A program made the position numbers and the translations under genes. A DNA stretch of 64,000 nucleotides from Bradyrhizobium commune (GTDB taxonomy: Bacteria; Pseudomonadota; Alphaproteobacteria; Rhizobiales; Xanthobacteraceae): contig NZ_CP061379.1 in NCBI RefSeq assembly GCF_015624505.1, positions 5,456,001-5,520,000 on the forward strand. Reading direction: 5' to 3'. The notes under the pieces were generated by a model. That model did not search any database. It worked only from the letters and a program-made list of their open reading frames with translations, and was not told the origin of the DNA. This document shows, piece after piece, positions 10,073-19,913 of the stretch. Each line of letters begins with the position of its first letter. Positions within the stretch are counted from its first letter, which is position 1.

Positions 10073-10272
10073 CGAGCTTCTTTCCTCCCGCCCTCGCCGC
10101 TTCCCGGGCGATTCGGCCACCACGACTTGCAAGGCCTGCAAACGATAGGATCAGAGCGACCAGCGAGTAAAGACACAGGTCCGGAATGTCGCACTTCGCC
10201 GGGCGCAGACCATTGGTGTTGCCACATCCGGATGCTAGGAACGACGGGAAAGAGCAATCCCAGCGAGACCGC

Positions 10273-11061
10273 ATGTCCTTCCAGATTTCCTTTGCCGCCG
10301 CACGCGCTGTCGCGCTCGTCTTGTTTCTCGCTCTATCAGGAATTTGGACCCCGTCCGGACCAGCCTCGGCGCTGACCGCAGCTGCGACCGTCCGGGACGC
10401 CAACTCGATCCAGCTCGGTGACGTCACCTACCGGCTCGACGGCGTCGATGCGCCGGAGCTGGACCAGGTCTGCATCGACGACCACGCCGATCCCTGGACT
10501 TGCGGGATCGAGGCCCGCGAACAGCTCACCAAGCTCATCAACGGCAGATCCGTGCATTGCGACGACGTTGGCCCTGAGAAGAACTTTGGCAAGCGCCACC
10601 GCGCGATCTGCACGGCCGAGGGCGACAAGGTCACGTTGAACGAGCAGCTGGTGAAGCTCGGCTATGCCATCGCCCGCGAGCCGATCAAGGCCAACGTCAA
10701 GCCGGCGGCGGATGAGGCCAAGACGGCCTCGGCCGGGATCTGGAAGGGTTGTTTTGTTGGACCGCAAGAATTCCGCACCGGCAAGAAGGACGGCACGCTG
10801 CTGGGCGCCGCCTGCCGTTCCGACCGCGACAAGGAGATCCGCGCGGTGCTGTTTCCGGACGAGCTGACGGCGCCGCCAAGCTGCGCCATCAAGGGCAAGC
10901 TCGCGGTGCGCGCCCGCGTCACCGGCAATATCGGCATCTATCATTTGCGGGGCTGCCCGAGCTATGCCGCGACCTCGAAGCCGGACCGCTGGTTCTGCTC
11001 GGAGGACGACGCGCAGGCCTCCGGCTTCCGCAAGGCCTACAATTGCCGGCGGCCAAAGTGA
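10273..11061 (+). CDS. Secreted thermonuclease (SNase)-family protein
   Basis: A 262-residue protein with an N-terminal signal peptide ([21 protein letters not shown], cleavage likely near PASA). A staphylococcal-nuclease-like beta-barrel follows: the strand [12 protein letters not shown] with the expected Arg and Asp residues, then CGIEAREQL and [11 protein letters not shown] cysteine-rich C-terminal extension ([26 protein letters not shown]) is typical of rhizobial members and should form disulfides in the periplasm. The probable role is hydrolysis of nucleic acids outside the cytoplasm. ATG 10273 gives a proper leader; earlier in-frame ATGs would bury it. It is convergent with the cyo operon, and a terminator follows at 11235. 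Confidence 0.85.
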   Translation: MSFQISFAAARAVALVLFLALSGIWTPSGPASALTAAATVRDANSIQLGDVTYRLDGVDAPELDQVCIDDHADPWTCGIEAREQLTKLINGRSVHCDDVGPEKNFGKRHRAICTAEGDKVTLNEQLVKLGYAIAREPIKANVKPAADEAKTASAGIWKGCFVGPQEFRTGKKDGTLLGAACRSDRDKEIRAVLFPDELTAPPSCAIKGKLAVRARVTGNIGIYHLRGCPSYAATSKPDRWFCSEDDAQASGFRKAYNCRRPK

Positions 11062-11234
11062 ACAATTGGTTCACGCAGCCGTGAGTGGTAGCCGGAGACA
11101 GTATTGATCCGGAATTGAACTCTAGCGCGAGTTGCCGCACTTATAAACGTGCGCACGCGCCTTGCGCGAGTGCATCCTTGGCAGCAATCCGGCTTCGGAT
11201 TGTCCTTGCTCGGGCGTTTCCTCCCTAGACTTGG

Positions 11235-11268
11235 GCCGCTTGTCACACACAAGCGGCTCTTCTTTTTT
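11235..11268 (+). terminator. Rho-independent terminator downstream of the nuclease gene
   Basis: A perfect 9-bp stem GCCGCTTGT/ACAAGCGGC with a 5-nt loop is followed by TCTTCTTTTTT. The T-run is on the plus strand, so it ends transcription from the nuclease side, about 175 bases after that gene. The rest of the 11062-11299 gap shows no gene. Confidence 0.85.
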
Positions 11269-11299
11269 GGACCGCGCTATCTGCGCTTTCCTGCTCGCG

Positions 11300-11689
11300 T
11301 TAGCGATGCATCGGCATGATCTGGTCCATCGGCGGCATATTCTGGTTGAGATGCGACATGATCCAGACCGTGCCGCCAACGACCAGAAACACGACCAGCA
11401 GCCCAAAGGCCAGCGCCAGCACGTTGTTGGTGTTATCCGGCCCCGTCGTGATGTGCAGGAAGAACACGAGATGCACGCCCATCTGCGCGATCGCCAGCAC
11501 GATCAGCGCGACGGGAATCGACGGCTGCCAGACCAGATTGGTGCCGGCGATGAAGAACGAGGTCGCCGTCAGCAGCAGCGCGAGGCCAAGGCCAACCACG
11601 TAGCCGAGGATCCGTTCACCAACGGTATGCTGCTCTTCCTCGCCCGGCGCGAGGTCGTGCGCGGCCGGCACGTGCGTCTCGTCGCTCAT
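11300..11689 (-). CDS. cyoD: Cytochrome o ubiquinol oxidase subunit IV
   Basis: A 129-residue membrane protein with three hydrophobic helices (VVGLGLALLLTATSFFI; IPVALIVLAIAQMGVHLVFF; LALAFGLLVVFLVVGGTVWI). This is the CyoD pattern, including the MGVHLVFFLHI stretch. Subunit IV helps assemble the CuB centre of the bo-type quinol oxidase. It is the last gene of cyoABCD. Its ATG overlaps the cyoC stop as ATGA, and GGAGGTGGCGT in front is a strong ribosome site lying inside the end of cyoC. No cyoE (haem o synthase) follows, so that function must be encoded elsewhere. Confidence 0.93.
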   Translation of the reverse strand: MSDETHVPAAHDLAPGEEEQHTVGERILGYVVGLGLALLLTATSFFIAGTNLVWQPSIPVALIVLAIAQMGVHLVFFLHITTGPDNTNNVLALAFGLLVVFLVVGGTVWIMSHLNQNMPPMDQIMPMHR

Positions 11690-12327
11690 ACGCCACCTCC
11701 AAGCAGATAAACGACGGAAAAGACTCCAACCCAGATGATGTCAAGCGCGTGCCAGAACAGCGCAAAGCAGTACATCCGGCGCATGATGTCGGCGCGAAAG
11801 CCCTTGGCGAAGACCTGGGCCATCATGGTGAGGAGCCACAGCACGCCGGCGGAAACGTGCAGGCCGTGGCATCCGACCAGCGAGAAAAACGCGGTCAGGA
11901 ACGCGCTGCGCGACGGGCCGTAGCCGCGCGCGACGAGATCGGCGAATTCGCGGAACTCGATGGCGAGGAAGATCAGCCCGAGCACGCAGGTCACGGTCAT
12001 ACCCAAGTAGAACCATAACCGGTTGCGCTCGTCGGCCGCAATGCTCGCCATGCCGCAGGTGAAGCTCGACAGCAGCAGGCAGACCGTCTCGATCGCGACA
12101 TTGCGCTGCTCGAAAATCTCGGAGCCCTTCGGGCCATCGGCAGTCTGGCTGACCAGCACCGCATAGGCCGCAAAGAAGCAGGAGAACATCACGATGTCGG
12201 AGATCAGGAAGATCCAGAAACCGTACGCGGTCACGATGCGTTTCGGCGCAGGCCCGGGATGATCGACCACGAGTCCGATATGATGGGGATCGGCCTGGGC
12301 GTGGCCGGCTGTTGCGGTCATCGACAT
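11686..12327 (-). CDS. cyoC: Cytochrome o ubiquinol oxidase subunit III
   Basis: A 213-residue protein with five membrane helices, related to the COX3 family (FWIFLISDIVMFSCFFAAYAV; GCHGLHVSAGVLWLL). Subunit III stabilises the core of the haem-copper quinol oxidase. ATG 12327 shares one base with the cyoB stop (TGATG), which suggests translational coupling. A TTG one codon upstream is an alternative start. Confidence 0.93.
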   Translation of the reverse strand: MSMTATAGHAQADPHHIGLVVDHPGPAPKRIVTAYGFWIFLISDIVMFSCFFAAYAVLVSQTADGPKGSEIFEQRNVAIETVCLLLSSFTCGMASIAADERNRLWFYLGMTVTCVLGLIFLAIEFREFADLVARGYGPSRSAFLTAFFSLVGCHGLHVSAGVLWLLTMMAQVFAKGFRADIMRRMYCFALFWHALDIIWVGVFSVVYLLGGGV

Positions 12328-14330
12328 CAAATCGCTCCCGCCATGCTGACGAGGCTGCGCCGTTCCTCGAGATTGACGCGGTCGATCGCCGCGACGTCGG
12401 CGGCCGGGATGACGTATTCGTCGTGGTCACGCCAGGCGAACACGACGAAGGTCGCGAAGGCGCCGATGGCGCCCAGGATCACCATCCACCAGATGTGCCA
12501 GATCAGCGCAAAGCCCATCACGGTGGCGAAGAAGGCGCAGACGAAGCCGGTCGGCGAATTCCGAGGCATCTCGATATCATGATATTCGGGCACGGCATGG
12601 TCGAGCGCTTGCTGCTGGGCATGGATCTTCATGTCCCAATAGGCGTCCTCGCCGCGCACGTCTGGGTGGAAGGCGAAATTGAACACCGGCGGCGGTGACG
12701 AGGTCGCCCATTCCAGCGAGCGCCCGTCCCAGGGATCGCCTGTGCGGTCGCGCAAGGCCTCGCGATTGCGGATGCTCACGACGAGCTGCATGATCTGGCA
12801 GATCACGCCGATCGACAGCACCGCCATGCCGGCCGCCGCAACGAACATCCAGGGCCGCCACGCCGCGACATCGTAGTGCTGCATGCGCCGCGTCATGCCG
12901 AGCATGCCGGCGGCATAGAGCGGAACGAAGGTGACGTAAAATCCGAGGAAGGTGAACCAGAACGCGAGCTTGCCCCAGCGCTCGTCGAGGCGGAAGCCGA
13001 AGGCCTTCGGAAACCAATATTCGAAACCGGCAAAGGCGCCGAACAGGACGCCGCCGATGATGACGTTGTGGAAGTGCGCGACCAGGAACATGCTGTTATG
13101 GAGCATGAAGTCGGCCGGCGGCACTGCAACCAGCACGCCGGTCAGGCCGCCGATGATGAAGGTGACCATGAAGCCGACCGCCCACAGCATCGGCGTCGCG
13201 AAGCGGATGCGGCCGCCATACATCGTGAACAGCCAGTTGTAGATCTTCACCCCCGTCGGCACCGCGATGATCATGCTGGCGATGCCGAAGATGGCGTTGA
13301 CATCGGGCCCCGCCCCCATCGTGAAAAAATGGTGCAGCCAGACCATGAAGGAGATGACGCAGATCGCCATGGTCGCGAGCACCATGGACCGATAGCCGAA
13401 CAGCGCCTTGCCGGAGAAGGTCGAGACCACCTCGGAGAAGATACCGAAAGCGGGCAGCACGAGGATATAGACCTCCGGATGGCCCCACGCCCAGATCAGG
13501 TTCATGAACATCATCATGTTGCCGCCGGCTTCATTGGTGAAGAAATGAAAACCCAGATAGCGGTCGAGCAGCAGCATCGCGAGCGTGGCGGTGAGGATCG
13601 GGAACGCCGCAACGATCAGGAGATTCGAGGCGAGCGTGGTCCAGCAGAACATCGGCATACGCATATAATTCATGCCCTTGGTGCGCAGCTTCAGCACGGT
13701 GGTGACGAGATTGATGCCTGCGACCAGCGTCCCGATGCCGGAGATCTGAAGCGACCAGGCGTAATAATCGACGCCGACGCCGGGCGAATAGGACAATTCC
13801 GAGAGCGGCGGAAAGGCGAGCCAGCCGGTCCGCGCGAATTCGCCGACCACGAGCGAGACATTGACCAGCAGCGCCCCAGTCGCAGTCAGCCAGAAGCCGA
13901 CCGAATTGAGCGTGGGGAAAGCGACGTCGCGCACGCCGAGCTGGAGCGGCACGACAAGGTTCATCAGCCCGATCACGAACGGCATCGCCACGAAGAAGAT
14001 CATGATGGTGCCATGGGCCGAAAAGATCTGGTTGTAGTGCTCCGGCGGCAGAAAGCCATTTGCCTGGTAGGCGATCGCCTGCTGGACCCGCATCATGATC
14101 GCGTCGCTGCCGCCGCGCAGCAGCATGACCGAGGCCAGAAGCACATACATCACGCCGATACGCTTGTGATCGACGCTGGTGATCCATTCAGTCCAGAGAT
14201 AAGGCAGATGCCCCTTGACTACGACCCAGAGCACCACCGCGAGGATGACCACGATCACGACACCGCCCGTGACAAGCGGGATCGGCTGGTCGAACGGAAT
14301 CGCTGACCAATCGAGCTTACCGAGCATCAT
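12327..14330 (-). CDS. cyoB: Cytochrome o ubiquinol oxidase subunit I
   Basis: The 667-residue catalytic subunit of a bo3-type terminal oxidase, which reduces oxygen with ubiquinol and pumps protons. Haem and CuB ligands are visible: [10 protein letters not shown] (low-spin haem His), [12 protein letters not shown] (His-Tyr crosslink pair), WLHHFFTMG (CuB His-His) and [12 protein letters not shown] (two haem His). The start is the double ATG at 14330/14327, preceded by GTGGAGG; it overlaps the end of cyoA by 14 bases. Its length and 14-15 helices match E. coli CyoB, so a complete low-affinity quinol oxidase is encoded. Confidence 0.96.
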   Translation of the reverse strand: MMLGKLDWSAIPFDQPIPLVTGGVVIVVILAVVLWVVVKGHLPYLWTEWITSVDHKRIGVMYVLLASVMLLRGGSDAIMMRVQQAIAYQANGFLPPEHYNQIFSAHGTIMIFFVAMPFVIGLMNLVVPLQLGVRDVAFPTLNSVGFWLTATGALLVNVSLVVGEFARTGWLAFPPLSELSYSPGVGVDYYAWSLQISGIGTLVAGINLVTTVLKLRTKGMNYMRMPMFCWTTLASNLLIVAAFPILTATLAMLLLDRYLGFHFFTNEAGGNMMMFMNLIWAWGHPEVYILVLPAFGIFSEVVSTFSGKALFGYRSMVLATMAICVISFMVWLHHFFTMGAGPDVNAIFGIASMIIAVPTGVKIYNWLFTMYGGRIRFATPMLWAVGFMVTFIIGGLTGVLVAVPPADFMLHNSMFLVAHFHNVIIGGVLFGAFAGFEYWFPKAFGFRLDERWGKLAFWFTFLGFYVTFVPLYAAGMLGMTRRMQHYDVAAWRPWMFVAAAGMAVLSIGVICQIMQLVVSIRNREALRDRTGDPWDGRSLEWATSSPPPVFNFAFHPDVRGEDAYWDMKIHAQQQALDHAVPEYHDIEMPRNSPTGFVCAFFATVMGFALIWHIWWMVILGAIGAFATFVVFAWRDHDEYVIPAADVAAIDRVNLEERRSLVSMAGAI

Positions 14331-15150
14331 GGCCTCCACTGTGCGGCCGCCCGGCATCCGAGATCAGCTCCGGGCCGGGCCCGGGCGGAATGTGCTGGGT
14401 CGAGATCAGGTCGAACAGGCGGGGATCCTCGAGCCGGTAGCTCGACGGTCCCTTCGGCACGAATTGCTGCATCAGCTTCTTGTAGCTGTCCTCGTTCAGC
14501 ACCGCATCGGTCTTCGCCGTGGCCGCCACCCAATCGGGAAAAGCGAGCGGCGACACCACATGAACGTCGAACATCATCTCGGGGAAACCGTCGCCGGAGA
14601 AATGCGCCGACAGCCCCTTGAGATCACCTTCATTGTCGGCGCGCAGGTTCAGCCGCGTGACCATGCCGTTCATGGTGTAGATCATGCTGCCGAGCTGCGG
14701 GATGAAGAACACGTTCATCACGCTCGACGATGTCAGCTGGAAGTTCAGCTCCGCGCCGGCCGGCACCGTCAACGTGTTGACCGTGGCGATGCGCTGGTCC
14801 GGATAGATGAAGAGCCATTTCCAGTCGAGCGAGACTGCTTGGATCCTGACCGGACTGCCTGTGCCAGGCACGGGGACCGCGGGATCGAGCTGGTGCGCGC
14901 CGATCCAGGCGACGCCGCCGAGCAGGATCACGGTGAGCGCGGGGATCGACCACACCACGATCTCGATCCGCCCGGAATGGACGAAGTCCGGCTGAAACTG
15001 CGCCTTCGGATTGGAGGCGCGAAACCAGAAGGCGAACGCCAGGATCGCGATGATGGTGGGCACCACGATCGTGAGCATGATGAAGACGGAATCGACCAGG
15101 ATGGTGCTGTTGGCGGCAGCCACCGGCCCTTGTGGATCGAGCAGATTCAT
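14317..15150 (-). CDS. cyoA: Cytochrome o ubiquinol oxidase subunit II
   Basis: The quinol-oxidase subunit II: two membrane helices ([40 protein letters not shown]), then a periplasmic cupredoxin-fold domain ([31 protein letters not shown]). It lacks CuA ligands, as expected for a quinol oxidase. ATG 15150 gives 277 residues but no leader. The frame stays open upstream, and from the TTG at 15213 it encodes a leader-like stretch (LRRYFRATLSSWGFLIASG). Most CyoA proteins are lipoproteins with a lipobox Cys there. This one has Gly-Leu-Pro at that point, so either the true start is non-ATG or the lipid anchor has been lost. Confidence 0.88.
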   Translation of the reverse strand: MNLLDPQGPVAAANSTILVDSVFIMLTIVVPTIIAILAFAFWFRASNPKAQFQPDFVHSGRIEIVVWSIPALTVILLGGVAWIGAHQLDPAVPVPGTGSPVRIQAVSLDWKWLFIYPDQRIATVNTLTVPAGAELNFQLTSSSVMNVFFIPQLGSMIYTMNGMVTRLNLRADNEGDLKGLSAHFSGDGFPEMMFDVHVVSPLAFPDWVAATAKTDAVLNEDSYKKLMQQFVPKGPSSYRLEDPRLFDLISTQHIPPGPGPELISDAGRPHSGGHDAR

Positions 15151-15384
15151 CGGCAAGCCACTGGCGATTAGGAAGCCCCAGGACGAGAGCGTAGCGCGAA
15201 AATACCTCCGCAACAAATGCAGTTGTGTGAAGGCGGTTCCGTAAGCGCACCCGGCCTTGCATGCGCAATCTCGCGTCGCGGCATGCAATTCCATGCGATG
15301 TCAATGACATCCGCGCGGGACAACCCGCCTTCTCACCTCCGCACTCCATTGCTAACTTGCACGAAAATTTCGGGATGGAACGAC

Positions 15385-15603
15385 ATGCAGGGCTCTGAGG
15401 ACGATGCCGGCCTCGCCGGCAAGGTGGCGCTGATCAGCGGCGACGGTGCGGCGGGCAACGGCATCGGGAACGGCCGCGCCGCAGCAATCCTGCTGGCCCG
15501 TGCCGGCGCAAAAGTGCTGGCGGCCGACCGCGACCTCAAGCTTGCCGAACGTACGCTCGAGATGATCACGGCCGAGGGCGGAACGGCTGCAAGCCCCCGA
15601 ACG
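15385..15603 (+). pseudogene. Truncated N-terminal remnant of a short-chain dehydrogenase, in frame with the next gene
   Basis: ATG 15385 opens a frame encoding the first 65-70 residues of an SDR: LAGKVALISGDGAAGNGIGN, then GAKVLAADRDL, then EMITAEGGTAA. This parallels the N-terminus of the intact SDR at 16196 (KIAIVVGAGQSPGEGMGNGR, GAKVLCVDHHL, MIAERQGTAA). The similarity stops right after GTAA; no catalytic Ser-Tyr-Lys follows. The frame has no stop and continues into the carboxymuconolactone decarboxylase-family gene, so a 269-residue fusion could be translated. It is best read as the stump of a deleted SDR gene. Confidence 0.7.
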
Positions 15604-15639
15604 CGAGTCACAAGAACACTAGCAAGAGGAAGCACTGTG

Positions 15640-16194
15640 ATGGCCCGCCTGCCCTATCTCGAGGCCGACCAGGTCGCGCCCGAATATCGCGACATGCTCA
15701 AGCGCAACACCAATCTGCACAAGCTGCTGGTCAACTCTCCGGAGATGGCCCGTGCCTTTAACGGCATCGGCGGCTACATCCGCTTCAAAAGCAAGCTCGA
15801 CCCGCGCCTGCGGGAGCTCGCGATCCTCCAGGTCGGCTGGATGGAGAAATCGGAATACGAGTTCACCCATCACGTGAAGATCGGCAAGGAGTTCGGCGTC
15901 ACCGACGAGGACATCGCCGGCCTGATGGCCGAGACCGAGGGCAAGCCGTCGAAGCTCGAGCCGTTGACCAAGGCAATCCTGAAAGGCGCCCGCGAGATGG
16001 TGCGCCAGCTTGCGATGTCGGAGGCGACCTTCGCCGAGATCAAGCAGCATCTCTCCGACGAGCATATGGTCGATCTCGTTCTGACCATCGCCTTCTATTG
16101 CGGCGTGGTGCGCGTGCTCGCCACCATGAAGATCGACAACGAGCCATATTACAAAGAGGTACTCCAGCAGTACCCGATCCCGGGAGTGAATTGA
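15640..16194 (+). CDS. Carboxymuconolactone decarboxylase (CMD) family protein
   Basis: A 184-residue all-helical protein of the CMD/AhpD superfamily (LRELAILQVGWMEKSEYEFTHH, then GVTDEDIAGL). The Glu and paired His of the core helix are kept, but no AhpD-type CxxC is present, so a decarboxylase- or lactonase-like role is more likely than a peroxidase role. ATG 15640, with AAGAGGAAG in front, is the natural start, although the frame is open upstream through an SDR remnant. The SDR gene at 16196 begins one base after the stop, so the two form an operon and may act on the same ring-cleavage or lactone intermediate. Confidence 0.82.
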   Translation: MARLPYLEADQVAPEYRDMLKRNTNLHKLLVNSPEMARAFNGIGGYIRFKSKLDPRLRELAILQVGWMEKSEYEFTHHVKIGKEFGVTDEDIAGLMAETEGKPSKLEPLTKAILKGAREMVRQLAMSEATFAEIKQHLSDEHMVDLVLTIAFYCGVVRVLATMKIDNEPYYKEVLQQYPIPGVN

Positions 16195-16195
16195 G

Positions 16196-16996
16196 ATGCG
16201 CCTGAAGGACAAGATCGCAATCGTCGTCGGCGCAGGCCAGAGCCCCGGCGAAGGCATGGGCAACGGCCGCGCCACCGCGCTCACCTTCGCGCGCGAGGGC
16301 GCGAAGGTGCTGTGCGTCGACCATCATCTGGAGTCGGCGCAGGAAACAGCCGCGATGATCGCCGAGAGGCAGGGCACGGCAGCGGCGTTCAAGGCCGACG
16401 TCACCAGGTCCGCCGACATCAAGGCGATGGTGGCCGACGCGCAGGTACGCTGGGGCCGGATCGACGTGCTGCACAACAATGTCGGTGTGAGTCTCGCCGG
16501 CGGCGATGCCGAATTACTTCAACTGACCGAGGAAGCGTTCGACCGCGTCGTCGCCATCAATCTGAAGAGCTGCATCCTGGCGGCGAAAGAGGTGATCCCG
16601 GTCATGCGCGCGCAAAAGGGCGGCGCGATCATCAACATCTCCTCGATGGCAGCGATCACCACCTACCCTTACGTCGCCTACAAGGCGACGAAATCGGCCA
16701 TGATTGCCTTCACCGAACAGCTCGCCTACCAGAATGCCGAATACGGAATCCGCGCCAACGTCATCCTGCCCGGCCTGATGAACACGCCAATGGCGGTCGA
16801 TACCCGCGCCCGCGAATGGCACAAGACCCGCGCCGAGGTCGAGGCCGAACGCGACAGCAAGGTGCCGCTGCGCAGGAAGATGGGTACCGGCTGGGATGTC
16901 GCCAATGCCGCGCTGTTCCTGGCGTCGGACGAGGCGAACTTCATCACCGGCGTGACGCTGCCGGTGGATGGCGGGGCGAGTGTGAGGAGGGGATAG
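16196..16996 (+). CDS. Short-chain dehydrogenase/reductase
   Basis: A 266-residue NAD(P)-dependent SDR. The cofactor loop is in a variant form (GAGQSPGEGMGNGRA); NNVG, the catalytic serine region (IINISSMAA), YVAYKATK (Tyr and Lys) and the C-terminal DGGASVRRG are all present. It starts one base after the CMD-family stop and is presumably co-translated with it. The substrate is unknown. The stump at 15385 is a second, broken copy of the same subfamily, so this locus once held two related dehydrogenases. Confidence 0.9.
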   Translation: MRLKDKIAIVVGAGQSPGEGMGNGRATALTFAREGAKVLCVDHHLESAQETAAMIAERQGTAAAFKADVTRSADIKAMVADAQVRWGRIDVLHNNVGVSLAGGDAELLQLTEEAFDRVVAINLKSCILAAKEVIPVMRAQKGGAIINISSMAAITTYPYVAYKATKSAMIAFTEQLAYQNAEYGIRANVILPGLMNTPMAVDTRAREWHKTRAEVEAERDSKVPLRRKMGTGWDVANAALFLASDEANFITGVTLPVDGGASVRRG

Positions 16997-17060
16997 CGAC
17001 GCGGGCGCGCTGCCCCTTCTCCCCTTGTGAGCGAGGGTGCACTTTCGCTGCCGCGCGAGT

Positions 17061-18383
17061 CTAATGGGTCACCCGCCAGATCGTCCCGCCCGTATCCTCC
17101 GAGATCAGCAGCGCGCCGTCCTTGGCCACGGCGATCCCGACCGGCCGTCCCCACACCTGGGTGTCGTTGACGACGAAGCCGGTGACGAAGTCCTCGTATT
17201 CGCCGGTCGGTTTGCCCTCCTTCATCCTGATGCGGATCACCTTGTAGCCGGTGCGCTTCGATCGGTTCCAGGAGCCGTGCTCGGCGGCGAAGGCGTCGCC
17301 CTGATATTCGGAGGGAAACTGCGTGCCCTGGTAGAAGGTCATGCCGAGCGAGGCCGAATGCGGCTGCACCAGCACGTCCGGCACCGTCACCTTGTCCTTG
17401 AGGTCCGGCCGCGCGCCGGCATGGCGCGGGTCTTCGTTGCTGCCGATATAGAACCACGGCCAGCCGTAGAAGGCGCCCTCTTTCACGCTGGTCACATAGT
17501 CCGGCACGAGATCGTCGCCGAGACCATCGCGCTCGTTGGTCGAGCACCAGGGCAGGCCCGTCTGCGGCTGGATCGCGAGACCGACGCAGTTGCGGATGCC
17601 GGTGGCGTAGAGCTTGCGGTCCTTGCCGTCAGGGGCGAAGGCGAGCACGGCCGCGCGCTCGGCCTCGTAGCCCCAGGACGCGCCCACGGGCTGCGCCTTC
17701 GACCAGGCTTCGGGGCCGCCGGGCGGACTGCCCATGCCGTCGCCGACATTGCTGGCCGAGCCCACCGACACGAGCATCCGTTTGCCGTCCGGCGTGAACA
17801 CGATGTCGCGGGTGGAATGGCCCGATCCCGCCGGCAGGCTTGCAACCGTATCCGCCTTGGCGGACGCCTTGAGATCGCCGGCGCGATAAGGAAAGCGGAC
17901 CACGCCGCCGGTGTTGGCAACATAGACCCATTGCGGATTGTCGCCGTTCGGGAAGAACGCGATGCCGAAGGGACGGTTGAGCCCGCTGGCAAAGACCTCG
18001 TTGGTAACAACCTTGCCATCCTCCCCGAGACGCAGCACGCGAATGCGCCCCGGCGAAGTCTCCGCAACGAAAATGTCGCCGTTCGGCGCGACACGCAGCA
18101 CGCGCGCGTCGGCGAGGCCATCAGCAAGCAGCTCGATCTTGAATCCCGGGGGAACCAACGGTGTGGCGCTGCCACGAGACGTGACGCGCGTGGGATTGGA
18201 GACCGACGGCGAAGCCCCGGGCTTCGGCAGGTCCTCCGGGCGGATCAGCCTGACGGTGCCGGGCTTGTCGGCCTGCCAGCTGCCATAGGCGTCCTTGCCT
18301 TGCAGCACCGGCTCGGCTTGCGCGGCGGCGCAGGCTGCCACGAGCCATGCGGGCGCCAACATGCGCGAAACACGTATCTTCAC
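17061..18383 (-). CDS. PQQ-dependent sugar dehydrogenase/sorbosone dehydrogenase-like protein, periplasmic
   Basis: A 440-residue secreted beta-propeller protein. GTG 18383 is chosen because GGGAGGAAGG lies seven bases upstream and the product then begins with a signal peptide ending near ACAAAQA. The body has repeated propeller strands (VLRVAPNGDIFVAET, RDIVFTPDGKRMLVSVGS, FAAEHGSWNRSKRTGYKV) typical of soluble glucose dehydrogenase/sorbosone dehydrogenase proteins. These oxidise aldoses in the periplasm with PQQ. It is divergent from puuD, with 181 bases between them. The actual sugar and the need for PQQ are inferred from the family. Confidence 0.84.
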   Translation of the reverse strand: MKIRVSRMLAPAWLVAACAAAQAEPVLQGKDAYGSWQADKPGTVRLIRPEDLPKPGASPSVSNPTRVTSRGSATPLVPPGFKIELLADGLADARVLRVAPNGDIFVAETSPGRIRVLRLGEDGKVVTNEVFASGLNRPFGIAFFPNGDNPQWVYVANTGGVVRFPYRAGDLKASAKADTVASLPAGSGHSTRDIVFTPDGKRMLVSVGSASNVGDGMGSPPGGPEAWSKAQPVGASWGYEAERAAVLAFAPDGKDRKLYATGIRNCVGLAIQPQTGLPWCSTNERDGLGDDLVPDYVTSVKEGAFYGWPWFYIGSNEDPRHAGARPDLKDKVTVPDVLVQPHSASLGMTFYQGTQFPSEYQGDAFAAEHGSWNRSKRTGYKVIRIRMKEGKPTGEYEDFVTGFVVNDTQVWGRPVGIAVAKDGALLISEDTGGTIWRVTH

Positions 18384-18564
18384 GTCGCCTTCCTCCCGGA
18401 CTTTTCTGCTAAATCCCACGTCAGCTCATGCCCGCACGATGTGCATTTCGTGTAACCCATCGTACTGGAAAACAACGCGGATCGGTGCGACACATTGTAA
18501 GGGCACGGCCGCCGGTTGCGGTCATCAAAGCTGCGGCACCGATGTCGCGATTGATGGGGTGATC

Positions 18565-19758
18565 ATGTGGGGATCGATCGTATCGGAATGGGCAAGCCTG
18601 CTGCTGCGCTGGCTGCATGTGGTGGCGGCGATCGGCTGGATCGGCAGTTCCTTCTACTTCATCCATCTCGACCTCAGCCTGAAGCCGAAATCTGACCTGC
18701 CGGACGGCGTGCAGGGCGAGGCCTGGCAGGTCCACGGCGGCGGCTTCTACCGGATCATGAAATATCTGGTCGCGCCAAGCCAGATGCCGGAGGAGCTGAC
18801 CTGGTTCAAATGGGAGGCCTACACCACCTGGTTGTCCGGCTTCGCGCTGATGGTGGTGGTTTATTATCTCGAGGCCGATCTGTTCCTGGTCGACAAGTCG
18901 ATCCTCGACCTCACGCCATTCCAGGCTGGGCTGTTCAGCTTCTCCAGCCTTGCGCTCGCATGGCTGCTTTACGAGGTCGCCTGCCGCACCGGGCTCGCCC
19001 AGCGCGAGCTGCCCTTTGCGATCGGCGGCTATCTGTTCCTGGTCGCATTGACCTACGCCTTCACGCACGTGCTGAGCGGCCGCGGCGCCTTCAACCAGAT
19101 CGCGGCGCTGATCGGCACCATCATGGTCGCCAACGTCTTTGCGGTGATCATTCCGAACCAGAAGAAGATCGTGGCGGCGCTGGTCGCAGGACAGGCGCCG
19201 GATCCGAAGCTCGGCAAGACCAGCAAGGAGCGCTCGGTCCACAACAACTACCTGACGCTCCCAGTCGTCGTGCTGATGATCAGCAACCACTATCCCCTGC
19301 TCTATGCCACCCGCTTCAACTGGATCATCGTCGCGATCATCCTGGCGCTCGGCCCCGTGATCCGCCACTTCTTCAACGAGCGGCATGCCGGGAACAAATC
19401 GCCCTGGTGGGTGTGGGGCGTGGCCGCGATGGGCGTGATCGCCATCCTCTTCCTGTCCGCCGCCGGTCCGCGCGAGGTCAAGACGGGCGCACTGCCGACG
19501 CCGGTCACGGTCGCCAATGTCGAGGAGATCGTGATGTCCCGTTGCAGCATGTGCCATGCGGCGGAGCCGGTCTGGGAGGGCATCATCACCGCGCCGAAGG
19601 GCATCTTGCTCGATGCGCCCGAGCACATCCATCGCAACATCCGCCTGATCGGCCGCGTGGCGGCCTGGTCCACCGCGATGCCGCCGGGCAACATCACGGA
19701 AATGACCAGCGAGGAGCGCGGCGTCCTCGCCGCCTATCTCAGCGGGCAGGATCGCTGA
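18565..19758 (+). CDS. puuD: Urate hydroxylase PuuD (membrane urate oxidase with cytochrome c domain)
   Basis: A 397-residue inner-membrane protein. It has about eight hydrophobic helices (LLLRWLHVVAAIGWIGSSFY; YLFLVALTYAFTHVL; IIVAIILALGPVI; VWGVAAMGVIAILFL) and then a periplasmic c-type haem domain with CSMCH at residues 327-331 and a distal Met in TAMPPGN. This is the PuuD family, described as feeding urate electrons into the respiratory chain rather than to oxygen as uricase does. ATG 18565 follows GATGGGGT. No other urate-pathway genes (xanthine dehydrogenase, HIU hydrolase, OHCU decarboxylase) are in the window, so the rest of the pathway must be elsewhere. Confidence 0.9.
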   Translation: MWGSIVSEWASLLLRWLHVVAAIGWIGSSFYFIHLDLSLKPKSDLPDGVQGEAWQVHGGGFYRIMKYLVAPSQMPEELTWFKWEAYTTWLSGFALMVVVYYLEADLFLVDKSILDLTPFQAGLFSFSSLALAWLLYEVACRTGLAQRELPFAIGGYLFLVALTYAFTHVLSGRGAFNQIAALIGTIMVANVFAVIIPNQKKIVAALVAGQAPDPKLGKTSKERSVHNNYLTLPVVVLMISNHYPLLYATRFNWIIVAIILALGPVIRHFFNERHAGNKSPWWVWGVAAMGVIAILFLSAAGPREVKTGALPTPVTVANVEEIVMSRCSMCHAAEPVWEGIITAPKGILLDAPEHIHRNIRLIGRVAAWSTAMPPGNITEMTSEERGVLAAYLSGQDR

Positions 19759-19913
19759 CGCCATCGACGGTACGCGTCGACGATGCCTTTCGCGGAATGA
19801 AATTCCGCATCTCCCGCCGATTTGAAAATGACTCGATCGCCTATCCGGCGTAGATAGGGACAACGGCCGTTCGCGCCGTCCAGATCAGTTTGCATTGTTG
19901 CGGGGAAAGAGCA

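Noticed and set aside
12876..14306. Plus-strand 476-codon frame opposite cyoB
   Set aside because: Same shadow signature; cyoB has all haem and copper ligands on the other strand.
17037..19863. Long antisense frames opposite the sugar dehydrogenase-like gene (plus) and puuD (minus)
   Set aside because: Low-complexity charged sequence without ribosome sites or motifs; the opposing genes carry signal peptide, propeller and haem motifs.
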